Assembly (NCBI RefSeq): GCF_014235845.1
Contig: NZ_JACJUQ010000013.1
Coordinates: 1 to 64,000 of the forward strand
Length of the DNA stretch: 64,000 bases
Origin: Pontivivens nitratireducens
GTDB lineage: Bacteria > Pseudomonadota > Alphaproteobacteria > Rhodobacterales > Rhodobacteraceae
Reading direction: 5' to 3'
Shown in pieces: positions 26,238-36,400 of the stretch; the first letter of the stretch is position 1; each line of letters begins with the position of its first letter. Below the pieces are notes generated by a model, which saw only the letters and a program-made list of their open reading frames with translations, did not search any database and was not told the DNA's origin. The position numbers were made by a program, and so were the translations under genes.

Positions 26238-27224
26238 GTGCTGACCATTTTGGTTACAGGCGGAGCGGGATATATCGGCAGTCATGCCTGCAAGGCGCTG
26301 GCCGCCGCGGGGCACCTTCCCGTCACCTATGACAGCCTGGTGACCGGATGGCAGCAGGCGGTGAAATTCGGGCCGTTCGAGCAGGGGGACCTGTCAGATG
26401 CCGCGCGGCTGGATGCGGTCTTTGCACGCTGGCAGCCGGACGCGGTGATGCATTTCGCCGCGTTGAGCAATGTGGGTGAGGCAACCGACGCGCCGGGGCT
26501 GTACTGGCGCAACAATGTCGGTGGCTCGATAAATCTGCTGGACGCGATGGTCAGGGCAGGGTGCCGGCAGATCGTGTTCTCCTCGACCTGCGCAACATAT
26601 GGCGATCGCGATGGTGTGGTGCTGGATGAGCAGACAGGCTTTGCGCCGCTCAACGCCTATGGAGCGTCCAAGATGGCGGTGGAGGCGATGCTGGCCGATT
26701 ATAGCCGCGCCCATGACATCGCCCATGTGTCCTTTCGTTATTTCAACGTGGCAGGCGCCGATGCGGATGGTGAGATCGGCGAGGCGCATGACCCAGAAAC
26801 CCATCTGATCCCGTTGGCATTGCAGGCGGCAACGGGCCGGCGCGGGGCGTTGACCCTGTTCGGCACGGATTACCCGACGCCTGACGGCACCTGCATTCGC
26901 GACTATGTGCATGTGGAGGATTTGGTGGCGGCGCATATCCTCGGCCTGGACCACCTGGCGCGGGGCAGGGGGGAAACCGCGTTCAACCTTGGCACGGGGC
27001 AGGGGTTTTCGGTGCGCGATGTGATCGGTGCTGTCGCGCGTGTCACGGGTATGGATGTGCCCGTGATCGAGGGACAGCGTCGCGCAGGGGACGCCGTCGC
27101 GCTGGTGTCGGGATCGTCTCTCGCGCAGGAAGTGCTGGGCTGGCGGGCGGAGCGATCAACGCTGGATAGGATGATCGGCTCCGCCTTTGCGTGGCACCAG
27201 AAAGGCGCTCTTTACAAGGAGTAG
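26238..27224 (+). CDS. galE: UDP-glucose 4-epimerase
   Basis: 328 residues. ILVTGGAGYIGSHACKAL is the NAD-binding glycine motif, FSSTCATYG holds the catalytic Ser/Thr, and YGASKMAVE the Tyr-x3-Lys pair. It converts UDP-glucose to UDP-galactose for EPS synthesis. Start is GTG at 26238, with AAGGAG 6 nt upstream; the open frame back to 26091 has no such support. Convergent with the tyrosine kinase gene, 23 bp apart. Confidence 0.93.
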   Translation: MLTILVTGGAGYIGSHACKALAAAGHLPVTYDSLVTGWQQAVKFGPFEQGDLSDAARLDAVFARWQPDAVMHFAALSNVGEATDAPGLYWRNNVGGSINLLDAMVRAGCRQIVFSSTCATYGDRDGVVLDEQTGFAPLNAYGASKMAVEAMLADYSRAHDIAHVSFRYFNVAGADADGEIGEAHDPETHLIPLALQAATGRRGALTLFGTDYPTPDGTCIRDYVHVEDLVAAHILGLDHLARGRGETAFNLGTGQGFSVRDVIGAVARVTGMDVPVIEGQRRAGDAVALVSGSSLAQEVLGWRAERSTLDRMIGSAFAWHQKGALYKE

Positions 27225-27247
27225 CGGGTTTCGCCGGCCCTGCCGGC

Positions 27248-29374
27248 TTATTCCTGCGCGTAGCCCCCGCCATAGGTGTAGTAGCCCTGATAGTAGTATT
27301 TGCGGTTCCGCGCGTTCTGCTGGTTCAGAACGCCAAAGACGGGCACGTCCTCGTTCTTGGTCTCGTTCAGCAGGTTCATGGTCTGGCGCACATCCTGTTG
27401 TCGTGTTTCAGCCCATTTGATGACCAGCGCGATGGCATCCGCGTGATGCGCCAGATAGCGCCCGTCCACCACCGGCAGCATGGGCGGTGTATCCAGTATG
27501 ATCACCTCGTAATGATCGCGGACCGCCTTCATCAACTCGGTGAAGAGCTTGGACGTCAGCAACTGGTCGGTGGGCCGGTTCGAGCGGCCCATGGACGGGA
27601 TGACTTCCAGATCGGTCAGCGGATCCAGCGCCATGATGTCGGCCAGCGCGACTGGCTCATCCGCAGGGGCGATCAGATAATCGAGCAGGCCGGTTTTTCC
27701 TGACAGGCCCAGTGTCTTGCTGATCGTGGGTTTGCGCAGATCGCAATCGATCAACAGCGTCCGCTTGCCCGAAATCGCATAGGTCCGCGCCAGGCTGAGC
27801 GAGGTTGTCGTCTTGCCTTCGGCCGGAACGGTGGAGGCAACCATGATCACGGTCACATCCTCACTGTTGCCGCCATTGCGCAACAACGTCTGATCGATGG
27901 AGGCCCGCAGGCGGCGCATTGCCTCTGCGTAGAAGGAGAGGGGCGCCTTGACCACCTGGTCCACCGGGGTTTGCCCGCTTTCGTCGATGCGGGGCACAGT
28001 GGCGGAGACCGGCAGGTTCAGCACATCCGATGCCTGCGTGTCCGACACGAAGCCACCGACATAGAATTCACGCAGGAAGCCAAGACCGACACCCACACCC
28101 AGCGACACCATCAGCGCGAGCGCCAGTGTCAGCTTCTTGTCCGGGAACGAAGGTCTGGACGGCGCAAAGGCCGGGGACACAACCCGCGCATCCGCGATTT
28201 GCAGATCGGCCTGCGTTTCAAAGTCGCGCAGACGGCTGAGCAGCGTCTGATACTGGTTGCGCGCCAATGTCGCGCGCTGCTGGATCGAGAAGATCTGGGT
28301 CAGCAATTCGGGGGGCAGGTCGGCGCTGAGCACGGAGGAGCGCAGTTCGGATTGGAAATTCGAGGCCTCGGCCTCCATATCCGCCAGTTCCGCGCGCAAA
28401 TCGCTCAAGGCGGCGCCGGCCTCATCTGCTAGCCGTGCCTCCAGCGCCTCCAGCTCGGAACGCAGGTTGATCGCCTCATCCGCGGCGGCGTCGGCGATAT
28501 CCGCGCTCAACGCGTCACGCTGCTGTTGCAACGCCATCAGTGTATCGTCCTGCAGGGAGGCGGCAATCTCGGCCCAGTTGCCAAGCTGGATATTGCGGCT
28601 GACCTCGTTTGCGACAACGCGGCTTTGTGTGGAGGTGGACCGGATCTCCTCCAATGCCTCGCGCAGGGCGGTCAGGTCGCTGCGACCGGTTTCCTGCTCG
28701 ATGCGCGTGAAGTTGAGGTCGATGAAATCGTCAAAGGCGCGTTCGGAATCGACAAGCTCCGCATCGGCCTGTGCGATGCGGGCCTGAATGATATCCCGCG
28801 CGGCCAGTGCGCCGCCGATCTTGGCCTGGATTTGCTGGTCGATATAGGTTTGCGCAGTGATATTCGCCAGTTCCGCCGCCGTTTGCGGGTTTTGCGATGT
28901 GACGCGCAGCTCAACCAGATAGGTCAGGCCCCGGCGGCTGACGCTGATTGCATTGCTGAATCTGTTCACCACCCCCTTGAGAAGCTTGTCGGGGGAGACG
29001 TCGGTGGTTTCCTCGAAGCCGAGGATCGCCTCAACCCGGTCGCGCAGGCTGAGTTGCACGCCGAATTCCGGCGAGGATACCAAATCAGCGTTCTGTACCA
29101 CTGCCAGTGCAATCGCCTCGGACCGCATGATCTCAACCTCGGAGGAGACGCGCGCATTGTCCGCGGAGGCAGATGTCTGTCGCTCGGCCGTGTCGAGCAG
29201 GTTCGCAGAAGACGGGTCAATCAAGATCAGGGTCGAGGCCGTGTAGAGTGGCGTTAATGAAAACAGCCATAATGTCGTCAGGCCGAGTATCAGCACAACA
29301 GTGTAAAAGATGACCCTCAGTTGACGACGCAGCACGCCTAGCAAACCGCGAATGTCGATGCTGTTTTGTTCCAT
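27248..29374 (-). CDS. Wzc/ExoP-like polysaccharide co-polymerase with tyrosine autokinase domain
   Basis: 708 residues. The N-terminal Wzz domain starts with a membrane helix (VIFYTVVLILGLTTLWLF), has a long coiled-coil periplasmic part (about 170-410) and a second helix near 425-445 (KKLTLALALMVSLGVGVGLGFL). The cytoplasmic BY-kinase domain has Walker A STVPAEGKTTTSLSLA, A' LLIDCDLRKPT and Walker B VIILDTPPMLPVVDGR, and ends in a Tyr cluster (KYYYQGYYTYGGGY). It controls chain length and export in Wzy-type EPS synthesis by cycles of autophosphorylation. A phosphatase gene lies just upstream on the same strand. Confidence 0.93.
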   Translation of the reverse strand: MEQNSIDIRGLLGVLRRQLRVIFYTVVLILGLTTLWLFSLTPLYTASTLILIDPSSANLLDTAERQTSASADNARVSSEVEIMRSEAIALAVVQNADLVSSPEFGVQLSLRDRVEAILGFEETTDVSPDKLLKGVVNRFSNAISVSRRGLTYLVELRVTSQNPQTAAELANITAQTYIDQQIQAKIGGALAARDIIQARIAQADAELVDSERAFDDFIDLNFTRIEQETGRSDLTALREALEEIRSTSTQSRVVANEVSRNIQLGNWAEIAASLQDDTLMALQQQRDALSADIADAAADEAINLRSELEALEARLADEAGAALSDLRAELADMEAEASNFQSELRSSVLSADLPPELLTQIFSIQQRATLARNQYQTLLSRLRDFETQADLQIADARVVSPAFAPSRPSFPDKKLTLALALMVSLGVGVGLGFLREFYVGGFVSDTQASDVLNLPVSATVPRIDESGQTPVDQVVKAPLSFYAEAMRRLRASIDQTLLRNGGNSEDVTVIMVASTVPAEGKTTTSLSLARTYAISGKRTLLIDCDLRKPTISKTLGLSGKTGLLDYLIAPADEPVALADIMALDPLTDLEVIPSMGRSNRPTDQLLTSKLFTELMKAVRDHYEVIILDTPPMLPVVDGRYLAHHADAIALVIKWAETRQQDVRQTMNLLNETKNEDVPVFGVLNQQNARNRKYYYQGYYTYGGGYAQE

Positions 29375-29458
29375 ATGGATTGCCGAAACCCTCAAATGAC
29401 TTCAATTCGGTATGCTAACCGGAGGTTGACTAGCAAAGCAGCTAGGTAGCAACCAGTC

Positions 29459-30241
29459 TTAATCTGTCTGTATGACACAAGGTAGGTCAATGCCATCTAG
29501 CCGCACTGCGGTAAGTGGCCCGCCGGAATATACGCCTGTATCCACATTGATGCGCCATTCCAACAGTTCAGGCTGCTTGCAGGGAGTATGTCCGTGCACA
29601 ATTACACGGTCGAGCACACAGTCGGGCGGGACCTCGTGGTTCAGGAAGGAATTGCGGATCCACAACAGCGTGTGTTCGTCCTGCTCATCCAGCGGGCGCA
29701 TCGGATCGACGCCGGCATGGCACAGGAAATGCGTCCGCGTAGAGAAAGCCAGCGGCAGCCCCGCCATGAAGTCCATATGCTCCTGGGGGACCACGGACTG
29801 CACCATTTGCGCAGCGTGGCGCGGTACAGTCTGCATTTGATCGGTATACAACCCGTATGAAGCCAGCGTTTCGCGCCCGCCCATGTCCAGCCACGGGGCG
29901 TTCAGATCGGGTGCCTGCAGAAACTGCTCGAACATGACCTCGTGATTTCCCTTGAGGCTGTGACGCTCGACCCCCGGCGGGGGCGGGGCGCTCAACCGAT
30001 CAAGCACGCCGGCACTGTCGGGGCCGCGATCAACATAATCGCCCAGCGTCACGATGCGGACGCGGTCCTCGCCCCTGGCGTGTGCATCGGCCAGAATGGC
30101 TGCCTCCAGCCGGTCATAGTGAGCCAGATGACCGTGAATGTCGCCCACGGCATATAGCGGCCCTTCGTCGAGGATTTGCACGGGGGCATATGTTTGTAAC
30201 TGTCTGGAAGGACGTCCGAACAGGTGCGAAAGTGGATTCAT
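29459..30241 (-). CDS. PPP-family metallophosphatase (Ser/Thr phosphatase-like)
   Basis: 260 residues. All metal-binding blocks are present: LYAVGDIHGHLAHYDRLE, VTLGDYVDRGPDS, LKGNHEVMFE and, later, a VIVHGHTPCKQP histidine. This is the calcineurin-like PPP fold of bacterial protein phosphatases. It sits between the ligase-like gene (ATGA overlap) and the autokinase gene. No Wzb-type low-molecular-weight tyrosine phosphatase is seen in the window, so this enzyme may take that role; that is inference. Confidence 0.88.
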   Translation of the reverse strand: MNPLSHLFGRPSRQLQTYAPVQILDEGPLYAVGDIHGHLAHYDRLEAAILADAHARGEDRVRIVTLGDYVDRGPDSAGVLDRLSAPPPPGVERHSLKGNHEVMFEQFLQAPDLNAPWLDMGGRETLASYGLYTDQMQTVPRHAAQMVQSVVPQEHMDFMAGLPLAFSTRTHFLCHAGVDPMRPLDEQDEHTLLWIRNSFLNHEVPPDCVLDRVIVHGHTPCKQPELLEWRINVDTGVYSGGPLTAVRLDGIDLPCVIQTD

Positions 30242-31725
30242 GATCTGCGCCGTCTCCGTTTGCGCACATGTTTCTCCTCTGACGCTTGAGGGTCTGTTTT
30301 GCGGGCTGCTTCACTGCGTGTGATCTGCGCACCAGTCCGGTTCCCGCCTAGGGCCAGTGCAACCAATGCGAGAAATAGCCAGACATTTGCCTGCATTTCT
30401 AGGCTGAAATCAACCAGAGAGTGTATGGCGCCGGTCGCAATCACTCCTGCGCCGATGGCAGGCAGCACGATATCGCTTTCGCGCCGCAGGGCCGCGCCGA
30501 GGCAGGCAACAAAGGCGCCTCCTACCAGCAGAAGCGGGATCGAACCGAACAGAACGCCGGTTTCCGACCAATGCGCCAGATAGGTGGAATGCGCACGCGC
30601 CCAACTGAATTCCGACGAGACAGGGGGCGCGCGAAAGGCCCGGTAGACCACTTCGAAACTATCCGCCCCCCAACCGGTCAGCGGACGCTGCGAAATCATG
30701 TCCAGAACCTGCCGATAGACAGCCAGACGGACATCCGCGTTTTCCTCAACTGTGCCCAGACGATCGAACAGAACGCCGCCATATAGCCATGCAGCCCCGC
30801 CACCTACAGCCAACAGAACCAGCGGCACCAGCAGGATCGTTCCGCGGCCCAATCCCAGGCGACGCGCCAGAATCAGGGTCAGGGTCAGGCCCGCGCCGAT
30901 CAGCCCGGCAAAAACCCCCATCCGCGAATTGGTCTGCAGCATCGTCGCCAATAGGACCAGGCAGGTCAGGATCAGCAGATAGACATGCATTGTTCCCGCA
31001 TTGGTCAGCCGCGTGGTGACGCTGTCGCTTCGCACTCCGCCGCGACGTGTTGCGCGATCTGCGGCCAGCCCCAACCCCGTGATCAGACCCATGGCGAGAA
31101 AGGTCGCGAACGAATTGCGGTTTACGAAGGGGCCGGTCGCGGATCCCAGATAGGCCCATTTCTCAAACAACAGGATCGTATCGCCGAACTGAAGCAGCGC
31201 CAGCAATCCATAGAGCGCCCAACCGGCCACGATAAACACCAGCGCCTGCGCAACATATTTCGCGCGATCCCGGTTTCCCGCGATCTGCAACACCAGCATG
31301 AATACCATGCCGTAACCCGCAACCCGCAGGGCTGCCAGGGTCGTGGCGCCAGGGGTCAGGCTCAACGTATTGGTCTCGACGACCAGCCCCGAGGGCAGCA
31401 GGGTTTCAAACCCGCCCAGTATCAGGCCCAGTGGCAGCACCTGCACCACAATCCAGCCTAGATATAGCCCGCCCAGGGCAATGGCGGGCTTCAACCAGCG
31501 TGCCGATATACGGGTGCGTTCGCCGCGCAGGGCGAAGGCACCGAAATAGAGGGCTCCGCCCAGTCCCGCGACCAGGGCGCCGAGGGCCCAGAACACGGGG
31601 CGGTTCGATCCCAATGGCAGGGGCGACAGGGCGAGGGCGATCAGAATCGCGACCATCAGAATGGTTTGGGCGCTGCTTTTCTCGCGCGAGCGGGATCCGG
31701 CTGTTGAGGTGGACTGTGTACTCAT
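30238..31725 (-). CDS. O-antigen ligase family membrane protein
   Basis: 495 residues with about eleven helices. The Wzy_C-type loop has NRNSFATFLAMGLITGLGL, then RLAVYRQVLDMISQRPLTGW followed by GADSFEVVYRAFRAP and AHSTYLAHWSETGVLFGSIP. It is likely the ligase or polymerase linked to the autokinase module. Stop overlaps the phosphatase start, and its own start overlaps the previous stop by 4 nt, giving a tightly coupled unit 32387 to about 29459. The C-terminal tail is very basic (RKRRRRRS). Confidence 0.85.
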   Translation of the reverse strand: MSTQSTSTAGSRSREKSSAQTILMVAILIALALSPLPLGSNRPVFWALGALVAGLGGALYFGAFALRGERTRISARWLKPAIALGGLYLGWIVVQVLPLGLILGGFETLLPSGLVVETNTLSLTPGATTLAALRVAGYGMVFMLVLQIAGNRDRAKYVAQALVFIVAGWALYGLLALLQFGDTILLFEKWAYLGSATGPFVNRNSFATFLAMGLITGLGLAADRATRRGGVRSDSVTTRLTNAGTMHVYLLILTCLVLLATMLQTNSRMGVFAGLIGAGLTLTLILARRLGLGRGTILLVPLVLLAVGGGAAWLYGGVLFDRLGTVEENADVRLAVYRQVLDMISQRPLTGWGADSFEVVYRAFRAPPVSSEFSWARAHSTYLAHWSETGVLFGSIPLLLVGGAFVACLGAALRRESDIVLPAIGAGVIATGAIHSLVDFSLEMQANVWLFLALVALALGGNRTGAQITRSEAARKTDPQASEEKHVRKRRRRRS

Positions 31726-32387
31726 CCCTGCAGATCCTGTCCGATTGCTCTGACATTTCCCAGGAATCTTCTTTGCTGTCTGGGCGGCAAGGTCTCGATG
31801 AGGTCTACGATCCGCTCACGGAAATCCTCGTCAGACCAATACCGGTCTGCCAGGCGGCCGACACCACGACGGCTTTGCGCAAGAATCAGAAGATCGGCAT
31901 TCTGGCCCCGCGCCTGTTCCGGGTCGGTTTGCAGAACTTCGATGCGCTCATCCAGCCGTGCTCGGCGCAATGCGATCCATAACTCATAGGGGGCAGTCTG
32001 GCGCGAACGCTCAAGCGCGGCGAAAACTTCGGGTATATTGCCCCGTTCCATCTGCAGGGCCGCCTTGGCCCACCATACAAAACTGTCACTGGGGGCATGG
32101 GCCAGCGCGCGATCGACCTGCGTTTCGCAATGCACGCGAATCGCCTCGCGCTGCGCTGCATCCACCTGCAGAATCGCGGGATTGCTGATCGTATCGACAC
32201 ACAAATCAAGGACACGTTTTTGGGAATCCGTCGAGAACCCGACTTGCGGTCTCCCTGATTCCATCGCCTGCATGCGTGTGGCTTGTGAATGCCCCGCGCC
32301 AACCACGGCACGCAGTTCACTCATTAGAACCGGCATCGAGGCTATAGCGAGGAAAACCCCCGCTAAAGCTGGATAAATAGACTTCAT
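31722..32387 (-). CDS. Membrane-anchored protein with TPR-like helices, unknown function
   Basis: 221 residues. One N-terminal hydrophobic helix (MKSIYPALAGVFLAIASMPVLM) then an all-helical, TPR-like domain: ALAHAPSDSFVWWAKAALQM followed by ERGNIPEVFAALERSRQTAPYELWIALRRARL. Start at 32387 chosen by the clean signal/anchor. It overlaps the ligase-like gene by 4 nt. Small TPR-like partners of ligase/polymerase proteins are common in EPS clusters, but its job here is unknown. Confidence 0.6.
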   Translation of the reverse strand: MKSIYPALAGVFLAIASMPVLMSELRAVVGAGHSQATRMQAMESGRPQVGFSTDSQKRVLDLCVDTISNPAILQVDAAQREAIRVHCETQVDRALAHAPSDSFVWWAKAALQMERGNIPEVFAALERSRQTAPYELWIALRRARLDERIEVLQTDPEQARGQNADLLILAQSRRGVGRLADRYWSDEDFRERIVDLIETLPPRQQRRFLGNVRAIGQDLQG

Positions 32388-32559
32388 TGTTGCACATACC
32401 CCCAAGGGCATAGCTACCCCATCTCAAAAACCAGGGGAAGTTACGTTGTTATCAATTCGTTAGTTTCGGCGCGACGTAAAAATACACGTTTTTGGGTCAG
32501 GACGTCGCTGCGCATGAGATACAGGTTGTATTTTTGATGCAGTGCGACGTAAACTCATG

Positions 32560-32565
32560 TATAAT
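32560..32565 (+). promoter_or_regulatory. Possible -10 element upstream of the small exported protein
   Basis: TATAAT at 32560-32565, 39 bp upstream of the start. The TTGATG at 32534 is 20 bp away, longer than usual, so the -35 is uncertain. Two copies of GCGACGTAAA (about 32472 and 32544) precede it and may be an activator site. Confidence 0.35.
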
Positions 32566-32604
32566 CTCGTGTATCAAGGCGTTTATTTTTATCTGGAGGC
32601 TATC

Positions 32605-33081
32605 ATGACCCTCACTCTCCGCGCTGCACTTGCAGCCCTCGCGCTCGTGCTCGCGTCTGTGCCAGCTTCCGCTCAGGATGACGGACGCGCCTTCGACGTA
32701 CAGATCGCTGATCAGATCGCTGCAGCATGCGGTTCGGATTCCGGCGCATGTGCCGCTATCCTCGCAACCATTCCTCCAAATAGCCCCCTGCACGAGCAGG
32801 CGATGGTCGCGGCTATTTCCAGCGGGATGTCCGATGCAGAGGTTGCACAGGTTGCACAGGCCGCCAAACTCTCCCCGGCACAGGCTCAGCGCGTTCAGAC
32901 TGTTGCTGCGGTACAGGGCCGCACTTCGGGAGCTGTCTCTGCAGCGATCGCGGCGGCCACAGTCGGGGTTACTACAACCACGACTACGACCACGACTGCA
33001 GGAAACACGAACACTTCAAATACTACGCCTTCCAGCGACAATGACGACGACGATGATGAGGATGAAGGCAGCCCCACATAA
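32605..33081 (+). CDS. Exported Ala-rich protein with Thr-run and acidic tail
   Basis: 158 residues. Signal peptide MTLTLRAALAALALVLASVPASAQ, ribosome site TGGAGG 7 nt upstream. The mature protein begins as an Ala/Gln-rich helical domain with two cysteines (AACGSDSGACAAILATIPP), continues with AAIAAATVGVTTTTTTTTTAG, and ends with an Asn/Thr/Ser stretch and a run of Asp/Glu (DNDDDDDEDEGSPT). A surface or periplasmic role, perhaps interacting with calcium or polysaccharide, is inference. No family recognised. Followed by a strong terminator. Confidence 0.65.
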   Translation: MTLTLRAALAALALVLASVPASAQDDGRAFDVQIADQIAAACGSDSGACAAILATIPPNSPLHEQAMVAAISSGMSDAEVAQVAQAAKLSPAQAQRVQTVAAVQGRTSGAVSAAIAAATVGVTTTTTTTTTAGNTNTSNTTPSSDNDDDDDEDEGSPT

Positions 33082-33108
33082 GCGACTGCCAGCATTGTTG
33101 AGATATCC

Positions 33109-33132
33109 AAAGGGGGCTTCGGCCCCCTTTTT
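33109..33132 (+). terminator. Rho-independent terminator
   Basis: AAAGGGGGC-TTCG-GCCCCCTTT followed by TT, 28 bp after the stop of the small exported protein. A UUCG tetraloop hairpin with a 9-bp stem. Confidence 0.9.
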
Positions 33133-33177
33133 CGTGCGATCCACACTGCATTTGAACTTTCCCGGGCGTGTTCCCAA

Positions 33178-34200
33178 TCAGCCGCGACGCTCCCGATACC
33201 AGTCTACAAAGGCGGCCACGCCCGTGCGCAGGTCGGTGCGGGGCAGGGGGGCACCGGTCAAGGCGCGATACAGGTCGGTACTGGCCCAGGTTGCAGGTAC
33301 ATCGCCCTTTTGCATGGGCATCAGGCGGCGCTCGGCTTTCTGTCCCATCGCGGCCTCGATCGCCTCGACAAAATCAGCCAAGCGGCTGGGAGCGCCATTT
33401 CCGATATTAACCACACGCCATGGTGCGGCCGGGCTGAGGCTGTCGCACGGATCGAGTGTGAATGCACCGCGCGCGTCCACTTGTGGAGGCTGCACGTCGA
33501 TCAGAGCCGCGATTCCCGTGACCAGATCGTCGACATAGGTGAAGTCACGGGACATATCGCCATTGTTATACAACTCGACAGGATTGCCCGCCTCCATCGC
33601 GGTCACGAATTTATAAAGCGCCATGTCGGGCCGGCCCCATGGGCCGTAAACAGTAAAGAACCGGAACAGCGTCGTGGGGATCCGCCACAGATGGGCATAG
33701 GAATGCGCCATCGCCTCGTTCGCCTTTTTCGTCGCGGCATACAGCGTCAGCGGATGATCGGCTGCGTGAACCTCGGCAAAGGGCATTTCGGTATTCGCGC
33801 CGTAGGCCGAGGAGGTCGAGGCCATCATCAGATGCGCGGGTTCATGCATCCGCGCGATTTCGAGCACATTGAAGCCGCCAACCAGATTCGCCTCGACATA
33901 GGCGCGTGGCGCTTCGAGGCTGTAGCGCACCCCTGCCTGCGCTGCGAGATGTACGATCAGGTCGGGCTGCGCGGCATCTGCTGCGGCTTCCAGCGCGGGC
34001 ATATCCTCCAGCATGGCCTCATGCGCGGTGAAGCTCGGATGTCTGTCCAGCAGGGCATGGCGGTCGCGCTTCAGGCTGACATCATAGTAGTCGGTCATAC
34101 CGTCATAGCCGTGCACGACCCAACCCGCATCCAGCAGGTGGCGGGCAAGGTGGAAGCCGATGAACCCGGCGGTGCCGGTGATGAATGCGCGGCGGCTCAC
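33178..34200 (-). CDS. UDP-glucuronate 4-epimerase-like NAD-dependent epimerase
   Basis: 340 residues. [19 protein letters not shown] is the NAD motif, [17 protein letters not shown] holds the catalytic Ser, and [20 protein letters not shown] the Tyr-x3-Lys. The run [17 protein letters not shown] is typical of the GalE-like UDP-glucuronate epimerases (Cap1J/LspL type). It should make UDP-galacturonate from the product of the neighbouring dehydrogenase. Overlaps ugd by 4 nt and is cotranscribed after it. Confidence 0.9.
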   Translation of the reverse strand: MSRRAFITGTAGFIGFHLARHLLDAGWVVHGYDGMTDYYDVSLKRDRHALLDRHPSFTAHEAMLEDMPALEAAADAAQPDLIVHLAAQAGVRYSLEAPRAYVEANLVGGFNVLEIARMHEPAHLMMASTSSAYGANTEMPFAEVHAADHPLTLYAATKKANEAMAHSYAHLWRIPTTLFRFFTVYGPWGRPDMALYKFVTAMEAGNPVELYNNGDMSRDFTYVDDLVTGIAALIDVQPPQVDARGAFTLDPCDSLSPAAPWRVVNIGNGAPSRLADFVEAIEAAMGQKAERRLMPMQKGDVPATWASTDLYRALTGAPLPRTDLRTGVAAFVDWYRERRG

Positions 34201-35522
34201 GCGTTTGTTCCGTCTGTCAGGCCCCGGCCGATGGCGATGGCCTTGAACCCGGCGGCGGTCAGATCCTCACTGCGATAGATGTTGCGCAAATCGGCAATGG
34301 CGGTGCCGCGCATCGCCTTGCGCAGACGCGTCAGGTCCAGTGCCCGGAACTGGTTCCATTCGGTCAACAGAACCACGGCGTCGGCCTCTTGCACGGCGTC
34401 ATAGGGATCCTCGTGCCATGTCACGCCGGGCAGCAGACGCTCCCCCTCGTGCCGGCCCTGCGGATCGGTGACGCGAACCTCGGCCCCTGCGCCGACAAGG
34501 GCGGGGACGATGGTCAGCGAGGGGGCCTCACGCATGTCATCGGTATCAGGCTTGAACGTCACGCCCAGCACGGCGACCCGTTTGCCGGCGATTCGTCCGT
34601 CGAGCATGTCGAAAATCTTGTCCACCATGCGCCGTTTGATCGCCTCGTTCACGTCGATCACGGTTTCCACGATGCGCTGGGGGACGGCGTGCTCCTGACC
34701 GATGCGGGCCAGGGCGCGGGTGTCCTTGGGAAAGCACGATCCGCCATAGCCGGGGCCTGCATGCAGGAATTTGGGCCCGATCCGACCGTCCAGTCCCATC
34801 CCCTTGGACACCTGCTTCACATCGGCACCGACCCGTTCACATAAAGAGGCGATTTCGTTGATGAAGGTAATCTTGGTCGCCAGAAACGCATTGGCGGCGT
34901 ATTTGATCATCTCCGCCGAGGCCAGATCGGTGAACATGACCGGCGCGTCGCGCAGGCTGAGCGGGCGATAGATCGCCTGCATCACGTCGCGGGCGCGGTC
35001 ATTCTCGACACCGACAACCACGCGATCAGGGCGCATGAAATCCTCGATCGCGGCACCTTCGCGCAGGAATTCAGGGTTGGAGGCCACATCGAAATCAGCC
35101 TCGGGCGCGGTTTCGGACAGGATCCGGGCAACCCGCGCATTGGTCCCCACAGGCACGGTCGATTTGGTGACCACGACCGTATAATCGGTCAGGGCTGTTG
35201 CGATTTCGCGGGCGGCCGCCTCGACATAGCTGAGGTCGGCATGGCCGTCGCCACGGCGGGTCGGGGTGCCCACCGCGATGAACACCGCATCGGCCTGCGC
35301 GACTGCATCTGCAAGGTTGGTGCTGAAATCCAATCGCCGGGCCGCCATGTTGCGCGCCATCAGCTCATCCAGACCCGGTTCATAGATCGGCACTTCGCCC
35401 GCACTGAGTCGGGCGATCTTGTCCGCGTTCAGATCAACACAGGTGACGCTGTGGCCGAAATCGGAAAAACAGACGCCTGACACGAGGCCGACATATCCGG
35501 TTCCTATCATCGCAATACGCAT
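34197..35522 (-). CDS. ugd: UDP-glucose 6-dehydrogenase
   Basis: 441 residues. [20 protein letters not shown] is the N-terminal dinucleotide fold, [12 protein letters not shown] the conserved loop, and [16 protein letters not shown] carries the catalytic Cys. It oxidises UDP-glucose to UDP-glucuronate. Start at 35522 with AAAGGAA upstream; the open frame to 36095 runs through the intergenic region and part of rmlC on the other strand and is not real. Divergent from the rml operon. Confidence 0.95.
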   Translation of the reverse strand: MRIAMIGTGYVGLVSGVCFSDFGHSVTCVDLNADKIARLSAGEVPIYEPGLDELMARNMAARRLDFSTNLADAVAQADAVFIAVGTPTRRGDGHADLSYVEAAAREIATALTDYTVVVTKSTVPVGTNARVARILSETAPEADFDVASNPEFLREGAAIEDFMRPDRVVVGVENDRARDVMQAIYRPLSLRDAPVMFTDLASAEMIKYAANAFLATKITFINEIASLCERVGADVKQVSKGMGLDGRIGPKFLHAGPGYGGSCFPKDTRALARIGQEHAVPQRIVETVIDVNEAIKRRMVDKIFDMLDGRIAGKRVAVLGVTFKPDTDDMREAPSLTIVPALVGAGAEVRVTDPQGRHEGERLLPGVTWHEDPYDAVQEADAVVLLTEWNQFRALDLTRLRKAMRGTAIADLRNIYRSEDLTAAGFKAIAIGRGLTDGTNA

Positions 35523-35815
35523 GACCGTTCCTTTCGCCAATATTCTGCATCTTGTGTCTTTTCCGCTCACAAAAGCCAAGCGCAGCCCGAAGCATACAGA
35601 CAGGACACAGCGAAAGCGCAAGGTAGAGGAATACCTGCTTTCAATTGTATTCCGGCTTTTGCCGTGCATATTTCCGTTGCAATGCAGCGTAAGCCGCCGG
35701 ATCGTAGCAGAAGCGGGATTTACCATCCTGCCAGGTGTAGGGAAAAGATGCGCAGTATTACGGGCCTCTTCTCCGGTCGCGATTACCGGCTGGAAAACTG
35801 ACGGATGGAAATTCA

Positions 35816-36400
35816 GTGGACTTTCGACAAACCGAACTGCCTGGCCTGTGTATTCTGACCCCCGACCGATTTGGGGATCATCGCGGCTTCTTCTCCGAAA
35901 GCTGGAATCGCAACAGGCTCGCATCTCACGGTATCGATGCGGATTTCGTGCAGGACAACCATTCGGTTTCCGAACGTGCCGGCACGTTGCGCGGCCTTCA
36001 TTTTCAGTCGCCCCCTCATGCGCAGGCCAAGCTGGTGCGCTGCGGACGCGGGCGGCTATACGATGTGGCGGTGGATATCCGCAAAGGCTCCCCAACCTAC
36101 GGACGCTGGGTGGGTGAGGAATTGAGCGCGCAAAACGGGCGTCAGTTGTTCATTCCGGCGGGGTTCCTGCACGGATTTGTCACGCTCGAACCCGATACGG
36201 AGATTGTCTACAAATGCACGGATTACTACGCGCCCGAATGTGATGGTGCAGTGCGGTGGGACAGCGCTGTGCTGGCCATCGACTGGCCTCTAGAGGGTGC
36301 TCCGCATATCTCGGACAAGGACGCCGCCGCCCCGGACATGGCTGATTTCGACAGTCCGTTCGTGTGGGACGGCCAGATACCCGGGGGGGGCCGGGCATGA
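35816..36400 (+). CDS. rmlC: dTDP-4-dehydrorhamnose 3,5-epimerase
   Basis: 194 residues. [38 protein letters not shown] (catalytic His) and [23 protein letters not shown] are the RmlC cupin blocks. Start is GTG at 35816, giving [11 protein letters not shown], which aligns with the family N-terminus; an ATG at 35805 is out of frame. First gene of rmlC-B-D-A, all linked by 4-nt ATGA overlaps. The promoter should lie within 35523-35815, shared with the divergent ugd. Confidence 0.95.
   Translation: MDFRQTELPGLCILTPDRFGDHRGFFSESWNRNRLASHGIDADFVQDNHSVSERAGTLRGLHFQSPPHAQAKLVRCGRGRLYDVAVDIRKGSPTYGRWVGEELSAQNGRQLFIPAGFLHGFVTLEPDTEIVYKCTDYYAPECDGAVRWDSAVLAIDWPLEGAPHISDKDAAAPDMADFDSPFVWDGQIPGGGRA

Noticed and set aside
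34197-36095. A 632-codon reading of ugd
   Set aside because: The extension crosses the intergenic region and rmlC on the opposite strand. The family start MRIAMIG at 35522 has a ribosome site.
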